A stretch of DNA of 64,000 bases from Tipula vernalis (GCA_958295665.1 OY282558.1:134872326-134936325); one strand, 5' to 3'. Shown: positions 47,198-57,428, numbered from the stretch's first letter. Notes: generated by a model from the sequence alone, not told the origin. Numbers and translations: made by a program.

Positions 47198-48804
47198 CAT
47201 CGTGTAAAATGAACTTCAGCTGATATTCAACAATAAACTCAGAATTCATTTAAAAAAAAAACGTTAATCTTTCATTTAAACCATCAGCTTAAATTAGATC
47301 ATTTACTGTAAATGCTTTTCGTAAAATTTATATTAGGAAAATACAATTTCTCTTGAACGATATGAGAATCATTATACCTTAGACACGGAGCATGTAGAGT
47401 TAGCAAAATGGAAAAAGCAGTCTCAAGCGGATATTGGCTGCGTGAGTCATTGCCAAGTCACAGGCCTTCTATTTTCAAACAGTTACCTTGTTTGCCATTC
47501 AGGGTTGAGATACTGATCAAAATTAACAAAAGTGAGGAAGCGTTCACTTTTATGAAAAGTGAGTATTCGTAATCCACAATGCAACGAGTGTTTGTGATGT
47601 AGAATCCAACGATTGAGGTTTCAAACAGCCAAGAGAACCCACTTTTTTGCCAATCGATTAAGTAAATCGTAAATTCTGTTTCCCATATAAACATAAAAAA
47701 AGGAAGGCTAACGTATCTAAAATTTTTTTAATTCCTATTTAGAACTTATTCCACAAGAGTCCTCAGCTTTGAGAAAATTTACATAACTCTTGACGCTACT
47801 GTTCTAAAATATTGACCAGCTTCGCATAAAAAAAATATTTTCTAACACATTTTTGTTTTTAATGTATATGATATTAAGTATGCCTGCTTCCCTGCAGGGA
47901 GAAAAAAAAAAGATTATATTAGATTCTTGACAGGTGTTATGACTGCCAATCAATCAAAGCCATTTAAGAGATGAATCTTTATAAATATTTCAAAATAAAA
48001 TATTCTTTTGCATGAAATGATTTTTTTTTTTACGGCCGTGAGGTGAAAGGTAAATAAAATAATACCAACAAAAAAATAAGCTCTGTAAAAAAGCTCAGTA
48101 AGACGAAAATGAAAGAGATGAGTTTTTTTTATTATTCCATTTTCCTTTCAAATGTTTATTTTTCTCGCTTGATTCTAAATATTGGGCGGAATTAAATTTC
48201 ATGGTACTGGTGCGTCTGTTTGTAAAATAACAAAATTATTTACAATCACACATCTGTAATAAAAAAAATTTGTAAATTTATTTAAATACAATAAAGGTGG
48301 AACATTTTTATACGTATAATATGAAAGCCCTGAGGAACTGTGCGCGCTCTTTTTAAAATCGGGCTTGATGTATTCGTGCACTGTGCACACATTTGAAAAT
48401 GAACCTAAAAAGATATTATTTGTACCATAAATCCGTGAAATTTTGCCTATTCTTTGTACCAATCTCCCCTATCTTCTTATACTTATATGTATACGTAGCT
48501 GCGACTTGAAATGACAAACAACAAACTGCCAACGAAAAAAAAAAAATAAAAAATAAAAATTGAAAATAATTTTTCACTTTGGAAAATTTATTTAATTTTT
48601 CTTTTCTGTTCAACTAAAATAAATATTCTGGAGGCCATTTATTTTTTTAACAAAAAAAAAAGAAAAAAAACATTTTTTTTGTTTTATAAATTTTAATTAA
48701 AATAAATTTAATAAATTTAAATTAGATAAATGAAAATAATTTTTTGTTTTCTTTTATTTTCGGTGCGTCCGTCTGTACTCTGTGCTGCTGCTGTACACGT
48801 TCAG
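47198..48804. other. Intron sequence before the GPS exon
   Basis: AT-rich, with T-rich tracts before the acceptor. A 78-codon open stretch at 47458-47694 (minus) has no recognisable similarity. The acceptor for the exon at 48805 follows ctgctgctgtacacgttcag. Confidence 0.4.
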
Positions 48805-48943
48805 ATATGATTCGAAGGCAACATTTGAACCAACGTGGAGAACTGATTTATGTATAACGGAAAATTTAATGGAAAATATAACACGATGTGTTTGCCCATT
48901 TTCTGGTACATTTGTTATATTGTTGACAAAGAAAAATTTTAAC
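48805..48943 (+). CDS. Exon 5 in window: GPS motif of the receptor gene
   Basis: Exon of 139 bp ending AAC|gtaagt (phase 0). Joined to exon 4 it gives a complete GPS-type cysteine pattern: MCGYDSK, then TWRTDLC (Trp and second Cys), then ENITRCVCPFSGTFVILLT (third and fourth Cys, Cys-x-Cys). In cleavable GPS motifs Cys-x-Cys is followed by x-His-Leu-(Thr/Ser)-x-Phe. Here the same spacing reads Pro-Phe-Ser-Gly-Thr-Phe, so the His-Leu-Thr/Ser triad is absent while the Phe is kept. The protein is therefore expected to fold but not to self-cleave. ENIT is an N-glycosylation site. A membrane segment should come next but lies outside this exon, and no further exon was found before 64000. Family: polycystin-1-like or adhesion GPCR, not resolved. 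Confidence 0.85.
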
Positions 48944-49689
48944 GTAAGTATCCTATTTTTACGCTAAACTATGTTATATAATAAGGGTCCGTTTAATTAA
49001 AATTAATTAATTTATTAATTAAGAGGGGGTGTTATAACATAAAAATATTTTCTCTCTTGCCTATGTACATACACATATATACATACAAAGTATTTCGATC
49101 TAAATGATGTACTCGATACATATTGATTCTGTTCTGATTTTCGGTATCAACTTTGGTTTTTTAATAATTTGGTTTTTGCGGTATTTTGACCTGCATGAAA
49201 CAATATAACACAATTTAATTTTCGTTATTAAAATAATAATTTGGAATCCACATATACGTAGGTAAATTGTTGTATATGTATTACACAAAATTAATTGCTG
49301 GTGTAATAGACTGCAATTATTTTATTTTTGGGTTTTTATGGTTTTGGGTATATGTACGTGATTTGTGATTGGGACTTCTTAATTAGGTTAATTATAGGTT
49401 AATCTATAGGCAAGAAGAAGTCAACCCATGTCAAATTCATCAAGCTCAATTTATGTAAGGTAAAGTTTTAAGCCTCCAGAGGATAATAAATTTATATAGA
49501 GATTTTACATTGTTTTAGTAAATTTCCGATAAAAATTGCAGAACATCAATTTGTTCAGAAATTGAGGTCTGCTTTAAAATAAGTTTATCGTTCAGCTAAA
49601 GATTACAAACAATTATAAATTTTAAAATAATTATTTATAAGCTTTAGAGATGTCCTGTTCGAATGAATCTCGATAGGGGCAGAATGCAA
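48944..49689. other. Intron sequence, no gene
   Basis: AT-rich intron with simple tatgtacatac words near 49065. Nothing recognised. Confidence 0.4.
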
Positions 49690-50035
49690 ATGAAAATTTC
49701 CATCAACCGGAGATGGTGGTCCATCCGAACATTCACGTCACTACTATAATCTGACCTGGAGTTAAGCAATGTGTGTATACAAAATTGCATTCTATTGTGA
49801 CATTTTCAAACCCATCGAAATGAAAATTTTGTTGCGGAATTGGTCGGAAAAGGCGTAGCACGCTGCACGAAAGTGATTGTCTAGTATCGTTGTACCGAGA
49901 AATGGTGCAGGACACAAAAGATTTTTGCACATTGAGATGGCTTAGCTCTCGAAAAATTTCAACTTGTGGCTTTCCAGCCAAATATATGGCGCAACAACAC
50001 TGTTGCGTTTGAATTCCATGTTAGGAATTTATTAT
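49690..50035 (-). pseudogene. Tc1/mariner-type DNA-binding domain fragment
   Basis: Starting near 50035 with a possible Met, the minus strand reads MEFKRNSVVAPYI and, after a frame change near 49985, AGKPQVEIFRELSHLNVQKS followed by ISRYNDT. This is the helix-turn-helix N-terminus common in insect mariner/IS630-type transposases. The paired-like second helix region and the catalytic domain do not follow. The piece lies downstream, in minus orientation, of the catalytic fragment at 50180-50860, so the two are not one collinear gene. Confidence 0.7.
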
Positions 50036-50179
50036 TTTCGTTATAACTTAGACGCAAATGCTTCAACACACTAACAAACAATATAATGAATGCCCTCTCA
50101 TTATTGCTTTGACAAATAAATCGGTGTGAAGTTTGTTGCAATTTTTTTTCAGCAGCTCTGTACATAAACTAATGATTTT

Positions 50180-50860
50180 ACATGTCTCACAGAAAAAAGT
50201 CAAAAGGATTTAAATCAGGTGATGTTGCAGGCCATTCTTGGTTTGGTGTTTGAACACTTCAACCTATACATCGATCGACAACCATTATGTTCAAAAACAT
50301 GCAAGGTATTGTACCGATGAAGTGAACCTGGGGCGCCATCCTGCATGAACCACATTCTATTTCTAAGCAAATCTGGTACATCAGCTAGCAAGATCGATAG
50401 ATCATCCACATATTTAGCGAAAATTTATGCTTGAAGTTATTTTGCTTTGTGGCATATGGGTTTTCCATACACCAAATATGGTTATTGTGAAAATTCATGA
50501 TGGCGTCTTTTAAGAAATTTGCCTTATAAGTAAAAAGCACATTACCTATAAATTGCGGAAATACACGTTGAATATGATACGGATGTAATTATTCTTCCTT
50601 TAAAAATGTCCAGATTAGCTTTTGACTCACGTTAAATTCACGAGCTATTTTTCTAATGTTCGCCTGTTCGCCTTGGTTTATTCTGATATTTTATTGAGAA
50701 CAGCTTCCTCTGTTGCAGACGTTCTAGTTTTGAAGGAACCATTTTCCCTAAGTCTCTGATGAATTCTCACAAACGACTGAATATTAGGTACTCGGCGATT
50801 GAGGTACCTCTCGGTATAAATGTGCCTTGCTTGCACAGCATTCCGGAATTTGTGTAAATG
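50180..50860 (-). pseudogene. Tc1/mariner-type transposase remnant
   Basis: Minus-strand remnant. Near 50650-50850 there is an N-terminal region (RRVPNIQSFVRIHQRLRENG and ANIRKIAREFNVS). The central part (FIGNVLFTYKANFLKD, IWCMENPYA) lies near 50470-50560. The catalytic block LLADVPDLLRNRMWFMQDGA (50330-50410) contains the second Asp, and the end TSPDLNPFDFF (50185-50225) contains the third acidic position of the DD-D/E triad. Several frame changes and a stop near 50690 are present. No terminal repeats were located. Confidence 0.8.
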
Positions 50861-51225
50861 AATACTATTAAAAATAATTAAACCATAAGATACCGAGTTG
50901 TTGTTAAATTATGAATTAGTTTATGTTAACATTAAAACAAAATGATCAGCCCAACAAGGCTCACTTTAATACAGATGACTTTATTGTTGTTCTCTAACTT
51001 AATTTTAGTTTATTGGAATAATAAAGTTTTTTTCGTTTTCTTACACTTTACGTATAAAACTATTGAAGCTTGATGTTCACAGAAAAAAAAATTGATTTTT
51101 AGCAAACAAAATTGATTACATACAAAGCAAACGCGACTTCGATATACGTAGCTCCAAAACTTGATTTGTCTTATTGTAAAATTCTGAAGTTTTATTGATT
51201 TTAAACTTTCAAACTTAAGACAAAC

Positions 51226-51384
51226 TGTAATGTATTGAGCCACTGTACATTGTAACATTAATGTACTTTTCAACACATATACTTACATATTGTAACGACT
51301 GTTATGTATTGCATTTTGGTTGTAATTTTAGGAAATAAATTGAATTGTATTTACGGTGTTGATCAGTTACTACCAAACATAATA
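51226..51384 (+). repeat. 5' LTR of the Mag-type element
   Basis: 159 bp, begins TGTAATGTATTGAGCC and ends CCAAACATAATA. It contains an AATAAA word near its end (about 51334). Ends are fixed by the CAAAC duplication and by comparison with the 3' copy. Confidence 0.95.
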
Positions 51385-51385
51385 T

Positions 51386-51398
51386 TGGCGACGAGAGT
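51386..51398 (+). promoter_or_regulatory. Primer-binding site, tRNA-Ser(GCU) type
   Basis: TGGCGACGAG, one base after the 5' LTR, is complementary to the 3' end of serine tRNA with anticodon GCU (acceptor strand ending CTCGTCGCCA). Ten bases match from the CCA end. This primer is typical of Mag-type elements. Confidence 0.8.
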
Positions 51399-51450
51399 CA
51401 AGTAATAAAATAATAAATAAAAATTAAAATTCGAGAGTTTTTTTTATTAT

Positions 51451-51600
51451 ACCGCGTGCAAAATAAAAGTGGTGTGACTATTTTGTTTGTTGAAATTATT
51501 TGTTACAATAACACAAATACCGCATTCAAAATAAAAGTGGTGTGATAATATTTTGCTTTTTATTAACTTTGTTAATTATAATAAAATACCGCGTGTATTT
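51451..51600 (+). repeat. 68-69 bp direct repeats in the retrotransposon leader
   Basis: The leader between primer site and ATG contains two full units and a partial third. Each starts with accgc(g/a)t(g/t)c at 51451, 51519 and 51588, followed in the first two by aaaataaaagtggtgtga. Function is unknown; repeats in this place can serve in packaging or translation, but nothing in the sequence decides it. Confidence 0.75.
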
Positions 51601-51647
51601 TATAAAATTTAAATTAAAAAAAAAATTGTGTACGTGTACGAGTTGCA

Positions 51648-54600
51648 ATGGCATCAATCGGAACGATGGAACCATTTGAAGTGCGGAAAGGATCCAGCTG
51701 GCAAGGTTATTGCCGACGTTTCGAACTATTTTTCGAGGCGAATGAGATTGTGGACGCTACAAAAAAGCGAGCGATTTTCCTGACGCTATGTGGAGGAAAT
51801 ACATATGAGCTTTTGGAATCCCTCATAGCTCCCCAAAAGGTTAGTGAAGTGGTGTATAAAGACATTATTAAACGTCTCACTGACCATTTTTCTCCCACAC
51901 CATCGGAAATTGCGGCCTCGTTTAAATTCTTTAAACGAGAGCAAATGCCTGAGGAGAAGGTCGCAGAATATATCGCTGAGCTCCGACGATTAGCCAAGGA
52001 ATGCAATTTTCCAACCGGAAGCCTTGAACGCATGCTCCGTGATCGAATAGTGTGCGGTATCCACAATTCAGCCTTGCAACAACAATTTTTAGCTGAAAAG
52101 ACTTTGACCTGGGAGAAAGTTTGTGATAATGCCGTTGCCGCCGAGGCTGCCATTCAGGATCACAAAGCGATCACCGACGCCCATCAACAGTCCGGCCAAG
52201 TAAAGATTGTTCAGCAATCACACCAACCATCCAACTTCAATCGTGCCCAGCCCACGAAAGTCAGCCGCGAACAACACCGTCATCCGCGTGCATCAGTTCA
52301 ATGCGAAAGCTGCGGAGAGAATCATTTACGTTCAACCTGCAAATATCGAAGCAGTGCTTGTAATTTCTGTGGACTCATTGGTCATCTACAGCGGGTCTGC
52401 CGATCTGATCCTGCTAACCGTGCCGGAAAACCAACAAAGTCTAAGAAAAGATATTACAAACGAAGTACAAACTCTGTCAAGCAGGTATCCTTGTCCAGCG
52501 AAGTGAAAACGGACACAACAGTCGTTATCAACAAGGTGCCTTGCCATTTCGAAGTCGACTCGGGCTCTCGATATACCATTATTTCGGAGTTAGCCCTTAG
52601 TTTAATCTGGAAATCACCGCCGATTCTTCAGCCATCTGGGCTTAAATTGAGAGATTTTCAACAGAATCCGATCCAGATTCTCGGTCGCACTGAGGTCGAC
52701 GTCGAATACAATGGCCGATTCATCTACAATATGCCATTGTTTGTCACTACGGGAAACAAAACCAACATCTTGGGTCTTGATTGGTTCAGACCATTGGGAA
52801 TCTCCATCCATGGAGTGCATTCAATTCGACCAACGAAATTTTCGAACATATTGGAGAAATACCAACACCTATTCTCAGCTGAGTTAGGAGAATTTCGTGG
52901 TCCACCGGTTTCATTAAAATTGGATCCGACAGTCGTACCAATTCGACTACCACCTCGCCGAGTACCTCTCGCTCTTCGTAAACCAATAGAAGAGGAGCTG
53001 CAGAAGATGTTAAACCAGGGAATTTTGGAGTCAGTGGAGTACACTGAGTGGGCGACACCTATCGTTCCTGTGATCAAATCTGATGGAACAGTACGGATTT
53101 GCGGAGATTATAAATCTACCGTAAATAGAGCACTTTCGCCGCATGCATTTCCAATTCCATCAGCTACCCATTTGTTGTCTACGATGCCAAGAGGGTCGAT
53201 ATTTGCCAAGCTGGATTTGGCGCAAGCTTACCAGCAACTCACAGTTGACGATGGCACCGCCATGGTACAAACCATCGCAACTCACAAAGGGGCTTTCAAA
53301 GTGAAACGGCTCCAGTTCGGAATCTCCACGGCACCAGGTATTTTTCAAAATTTTATTGAAAATTTACTTCGTGTAATTTCAGGGGTCATTCCATATTTCG
53401 ACGATGTTATTGTTATCGCTGCTTCTGATGACGAACTTCATGAAAAATTGAGCCAGATTTTTCAACGACTTGATGAAGCGGGGATTCGTCTTCGGAAAGG
53501 GAAATGCGTTATCGGATGTGAAGCTGTCGATTTCCTCGGCTACCGAATCGACGTCAATGGTCTTCGCCCTACCGAAGCCAAAGTTGAAGCCATCCGAAAT
53601 TCACCGCCACCGAAGGATAAAGCCCAACTCCAGGCTTTTCTTGGGCTGTTCAATTTTTACCACGCATTCGTTAAAGGGAAAGCTACTATCGCAGAGCCGC
53701 TGCATCAACTTCTGCACGACAACACCAAATGGTCTTGGTCCACTGCCCACCAGAGAAGTTTTGACGAGCTGAAGTCTGCGCTATCGACTGACAATGTTCT
53801 CATACCCTACAATGAGAAGCTGCCATTACTGTTGGTCTGTGATGCCTCTCCATATGGCATCGGTGTGGTCCTTTCACACAAGGTGGGTTATAATGAACGT
53901 CCGATTTCGTTTTTTTCTAGGACGCTAACTGCCACCGAACGTCGGTATGCTCAGATTGATAGAGAGGCTCTGTCAATTATCGCCGGCGTCAAGAAGTTCC
54001 ATGACTTCGTCTATGGTCGTGAGTTTACGATCGTGACCGACCACAAACCGCTCTTAGGTTTGTTCAACCCTAACAAACCGACACCACATATTTTGTCCCC
54101 GAGAATGATGCGATGGAGCGTTTTCCTTAACGCTTACAATTACTCACTTATCCACCGACCAGGAAAGGAGAACAGTAATTCTGACGGTCTTAGTCGTCTA
54201 CCCAATCCGGCACAAATCATCACTGAATTAGAGGAAGTGATGTTAATTGAATCGCTCGAGCACCCAGTTGTTCTGGCAGAGGACATAGCAAAATCGACGA
54301 AGAAAGACCCCATTCTTTCACGTATTCTCTCGTGGTGTATGAGAGGATGGCCCGAGAAGGTAGCGGATCATTTTAAAGCGTTTTGGATTAGACGAAATGA
54401 ACTTAGTTGCATCAAGGAGTGCCTTATGTGGGGCCAGCGTACAATTATCCCAGCGTGTTATCGTCGAACTATCCTCAATGCGCTGCATACAGCCCACCCG
54501 GGTGTAGTGCGCATGAAATCCATGGCGAGAAGTTACGTGTGGTGGCCAAACATCGACAATGATATCGAAAAGGTCGTAAGCTCCTGTACGCCATGTCAAG

Positions 54601-55601
54601 AATCTCAGCCCGAGAACTCCAAAGCGCCTATACATTTTTGGGAGGAAGCGAAAAGGCCATGGTCAAGGGTCCATGTAGATTTCGCTGGACCATTCCAGTC
54701 GAAAGTATTTTTCATCTTGGTAGACTCTTATTCCAAATGGCTGGAAGTGCAACATGTATCGTCTACGTCATCAGCGTGTGCTATTCAATCGCTCCGTGCC
54801 ATCTTTGCAACGCACGGTATTCCAGAAGTAATCGTAAGCGATAATGGCACCGCGTTTACATCAACCGACTTCGAAAAATTCTGCAAGGGAAATGGCATTC
54901 ACCATACGTTTGTCGCTCCATTCCACCCCTCGTCGAATGGACAAGCAGAACGAATGGTACGCTCAACCAAGGACTACTTGAAGAAAGAAGCGACCGGGGA
55001 CATTTGTCATCGTTTGGCAATATTCTTGCATCACCACCATGCAACGCCATCCGTTAGCACAGGGAAAAGTCCGGCTGAGCTTCTCTTCAACCGTCAAATC
55101 GGAACTTATTTCGATCGGTTACATCCTGATGCAATTCCTGTGTCGAAACAAAGAACCAACGATACCAGGAACACTAGATCACTGTCCCCAAAGTCTGAAG
55201 TCTGGGCCCGAAACTACGCTGCAGGTCCAAGATGGATTCCGGCAACTGTCACAAAGACAACTGGACCAGTCTCATACCAGGTTGAAACCGGAAATGGAAA
55301 TATCATCCGCCGTCACATCGATCAGCTGCGATTACGTGACAATACCTCCGATATCATTAATTCACCATCAAATATACCATCAACGTCGAGTGATGTCACA
55401 CCATCATTAACACCAACAGAAACCACAGCTGACTCAACCGAAGTGCAAGATCAACATACGGAGCAATCAAAATCTCCTGTATCAAAAGGCCGAAAAACAA
55501 AATCGACCAGAGCTCAAATCAACCCTGATGATATCCGTCGATCTGAAAGAGTTCGCATTCAATCATCTGGTAATGTTCCATCCACAGGTGGAGGAATGTA
55601 A
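51648..55601 (+). CDS. Gag-Pol polyprotein of the Mag-type retrotransposon
   Basis: One open frame of 1317 codons without stop or frameshift; gag and pol are fused. The ATG at 51648 is the first in frame and is followed by capsid sequence. Gag covers about residues 1-260, with zinc knuckles CESCGENHLRSTC (from 219) and CNFCGLIGHLQRVC (from 238). The protease has FEVDSGSRYTI with Asp304. RT has VRICGDYKSTVNRAL and the catalytic YFDD at 583-586, a Phe variant of the usual YLDD. RNase H has VCDASPYG (Asp732) and TDHKPL (Asp798). Integrase has a zinc module of His947, His951, Cys980 and Cys983, and catalytic Asp1011, Asp1065 and Glu1101 with the canonical 35-residue spacing. A GPY/F-type module (GPVSYQVETGNG, RRHIDQLR) follows. 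A Ser/Thr-rich tail ends at GGGM. The element appears competent in coding terms. Confidence 0.96.
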   Translation: MASIGTMEPFEVRKGSSWQGYCRRFELFFEANEIVDATKKRAIFLTLCGGNTYELLESLIAPQKVSEVVYKDIIKRLTDHFSPTPSEIAASFKFFKREQMPEEKVAEYIAELRRLAKECNFPTGSLERMLRDRIVCGIHNSALQQQFLAEKTLTWEKVCDNAVAAEAAIQDHKAITDAHQQSGQVKIVQQSHQPSNFNRAQPTKVSREQHRHPRASVQCESCGENHLRSTCKYRSSACNFCGLIGHLQRVCRSDPANRAGKPTKSKKRYYKRSTNSVKQVSLSSEVKTDTTVVINKVPCHFEVDSGSRYTIISELALSLIWKSPPILQPSGLKLRDFQQNPIQILGRTEVDVEYNGRFIYNMPLFVTTGNKTNILGLDWFRPLGISIHGVHSIRPTKFSNILEKYQHLFSAELGEFRGPPVSLKLDPTVVPIRLPPRRVPLALRKPIEEELQKMLNQGILESVEYTEWATPIVPVIKSDGTVRICGDYKSTVNRALSPHAFPIPSATHLLSTMPRGSIFAKLDLAQAYQQLTVDDGTAMVQTIATHKGAFKVKRLQFGISTAPGIFQNFIENLLRVISGVIPYFDDVIVIAASDDELHEKLSQIFQRLDEAGIRLRKGKCVIGCEAVDFLGYRIDVNGLRPTEAKVEAIRNSPPPKDKAQLQAFLGLFNFYHAFVKGKATIAEPLHQLLHDNTKWSWSTAHQRSFDELKSALSTDNVLIPYNEKLPLLLVCDASPYGIGVVLSHKVGYNERPISFFSRTLTATERRYAQIDREALSIIAGVKKFHDFVYGREFTIVTDHKPLLGLFNPNKPTPHILSPRMMRWSVFLNAYNYSLIHRPGKENSNSDGLSRLPNPAQIITELEEVMLIESLEHPVVLAEDIAKSTKKDPILSRILSWCMRGWPEKVADHFKAFWIRRNELSCIKECLMWGQRTIIPACYRRTILNALHTAHPGVVRMKSMARSYVWWPNIDNDIEKVVSSCTPCQESQPENSKAPIHFWEEAKRPWSRVHVDFAGPFQSKVFFILVDSYSKWLEVQHVSSTSSACAIQSLRAIFATHGIPEVIVSDNGTAFTSTDFEKFCKGNGIHHTFVAPFHPSSNGQAERMVRSTKDYLKKEATGDICHRLAIFLHHHHATPSVSTGKSPAELLFNRQIGTYFDRLHPDAIPVSKQRTNDTRNTRSLSPKSEVWARNYAAGPRWIPATVTKTTGPVSYQVETGNGNIIRRHIDQLRLRDNTSDIINSPSNIPSTSSDVTPSLTPTETTADSTEVQDQHTEQSKSPVSKGRKTKSTRAQINPDDIRRSERVRIQSSGNVPSTGGGM
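55586..55596 (+). promoter_or_regulatory. Polypurine tract inside the gag-pol frame
   Basis: AGGTGGAGGAA directly before the TG of the 3' LTR, the expected place of the plus-strand primer. It is also coding: it specifies the last glycines of the polyprotein. The stop codon (TAA, 55599-55601) comes from the LTR itself. Confidence 0.8.
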
Positions 55602-55755
55602 TGTATTGAGCCACTGTACATTGTAACATTAATGTACTTTTCAACACATATACTTACATATTGTAACGACTGTTATGTATTGCATTTTGGTTGTAATTTT
55701 AGGAAATAAATTGAATTGTATTTACGGTGTTGATCAGTTACTACCAAACATAATA
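55597..55755 (+). repeat. 3' LTR of the Mag-type element
   Basis: 159 bp, identical by eye to the 5' LTR. Its first five bases overlap the end of the gag-pol frame. It is followed by the target duplication CAAAC. Confidence 0.95.
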
Positions 55756-57155
55756 CAAACAATAAAGCATTTAAATCAAAAACTCATCAAGTTTGTTTCG
55801 AAGCTCGTTTGTTCAGTATCACAAACAACAAAAGTTTGTTGATAAATACATTCATGTTTAAATTGACAGTTGCTTGGTTTAATTTTTGAACATATGAATG
55901 TTGATTCCAGCAATAAAACTTTGATAATAATCATGGTGAAAAATACGTCAAATCACAAATTTGGTATATGCGACCGGAAGTCGTGTTTAAATTTTTTATT
56001 TTTTATGTTTTCAATTGGTAGTATGTACTAGTTAAAGTAGAAAATGATTTTTTGTTGTTGTTTAAAATTCAGGGTGTCAAATTTTGAGAAAAATGATAAA
56101 CATGATGTTGTGTTTATGGCTATAAAAATAAAAATGAATATCCGATATTTATGATATAGGGCTCGTTTTAAAGGTAAGTTAATACGGATTAATAATAAAA
56201 TATAAAAATGGTAAGTTCTTTAATTTCTTCATTTGCAAATTTCCCGCCAAAATTTTATTTTTGAATTTTCTCAATGATCGTCCAATTTTTTTTTTTTTTT
56301 TTTTTATTTGACGTCCTTTAATTCTATTGAACATACTAAAAACTTGCGCTAGCAAAATTTTTCGTTTTCTTGCAAAATACGTTTAAGTATGACGATTTAC
56401 CCGTTTTTGGAATACAAAATCAAATTGTTATATGTTATTTTCAATTTTTAACTAATTTACGCTCGACCTGATAATGTAATTGTTTAAAATTATTTCATCG
56501 ATCTTTAGTATATTCTTACTTCTAACAGAAATTAAAAAACAAAGAGGAAAAAATTTGTAACAGTCCGTTCATAAACTACGTCAACTTATTTTGGGCCATT
56601 CTTAACTCCGTCTCTCTCACTCCTTCATCACAAGTCGTCACAAAACTGAATATGTGAGCAATGATGTAATCATTTAAGAACATGAAGTAAGTGGTATATT
56701 AAAGAAATAGGCCTCTAATGATATACCTGCAAATTATTGTATTATGTCATATGTAATATCCCGTAACAGTAACTTCTTATAATTACATGACGTCATCTTT
56801 TATGAAATTCCCCCTGCCGCAGCCTAAACGTGACGACAATTTATACTCCTTCCCCAAACAAAGGCGTAACGTAGTTTAGGGATAGCCCATAAAATTTTGG
56901 TATGAGTCATTCATTTTTTTAGTTCCAACCCTAAAAATGCGTCCCAAAAACGTAACGTAATCTTTTGGGACAAAATGACGCATATTTAAAAATTGAATTA
57001 TAAAAGAAGAGGTAGGTAGGTATTCCTGTAAAACAAAATGTGTTGTGTGTTTTGTGTTTAAATTAATATTTCAGTTAGTTTAACTTGTAAAGTTCTATTT
57101 AAATCATTTGCTTATTTAAATAACATCAAAAGTATTTCAAATAATAAGTGTAATA

Positions 57156-57428
57156 ATGGTTGGGTACAAAAAGTGTTGTAAGCGGTTTCCTGAGTTGCAA
57201 TGTTCTAAAAGTTTAAGAAATGTTAATGATTATATTAAAATTCGTTTGCCGCGCTCGATTCATGTAACTGAAAATTCATCGATTTGTACATCATGTTATT
57301 ACCGGGTTAATAATTCATTAAATACCCCTGTTACTCCGAAGACATCATCAACAGTCAATGACGAGAATATTTCGAGTATGAGTGAAAGTGAGGAATGCCA
57401 AATAAAAAGTGCTTTCGTTCGTTTATAA
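57156..57428 (+). CDS. Small Cys-containing ORF in the inverted-repeat element
   Basis: 90 codons from ATG (context taataATGG) to TAA. The peptide has cysteines in the pattern KKCCKRFPELQC and, further on, SSICTSCYYRV, with basic residues between (IKIRLPRSIH) and a Ser/Glu-rich end. A zinc-binding or DNA-binding role is possible but not shown, and I do not recognise the family. It sits midway between the arms of the element. It could be the N-terminal part of a transposase whose remainder was lost. Intact over its length. Confidence 0.45.
   Translation: MVGYKKCCKRFPELQCSKSLRNVNDYIKIRLPRSIHVTENSSICTSCYYRVNNSLNTPVTPKTSSTVNDENISSMSESEECQIKSAFVRL

Larger units (their letters stand above)
51226..55755 (+). 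mobile_element. Apparently intact Mag-lineage Ty3/gypsy retrotransposon
   Basis: A 4530-bp element flanked by a perfect 5-bp target duplication CAAAC (51221-51225 and 55756-55760). The 159-bp LTRs (51226-51384 and 55597-55755) are identical by eye, which implies a recent insertion. The internal part has a primer-binding site, a leader with direct repeats, a single 1317-codon gag-pol frame and a purine tract abutting the 3' LTR. The lineage call rests on the serine-tRNA-type primer site, the very short LTRs, the two zinc knuckles of C-x2-C-x3-H-x4-C and C-x2-C-x4-H-x4-C spacing and the single fused frame, all usual for Mag-type elements. It sits in the last visible intron, in the same orientation as the host gene. 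Confidence 0.95.

Noticed and set aside
47458..47694. 78-codon hydrophobic minus-strand open stretch
   Set aside because: No family recognised; could be chance in this AT-rich intron.
51707..55410. Several open frames of 60-150 codons on both strands within the Mag element
   Set aside because: Shadows of the 1317-codon gag-pol frame.
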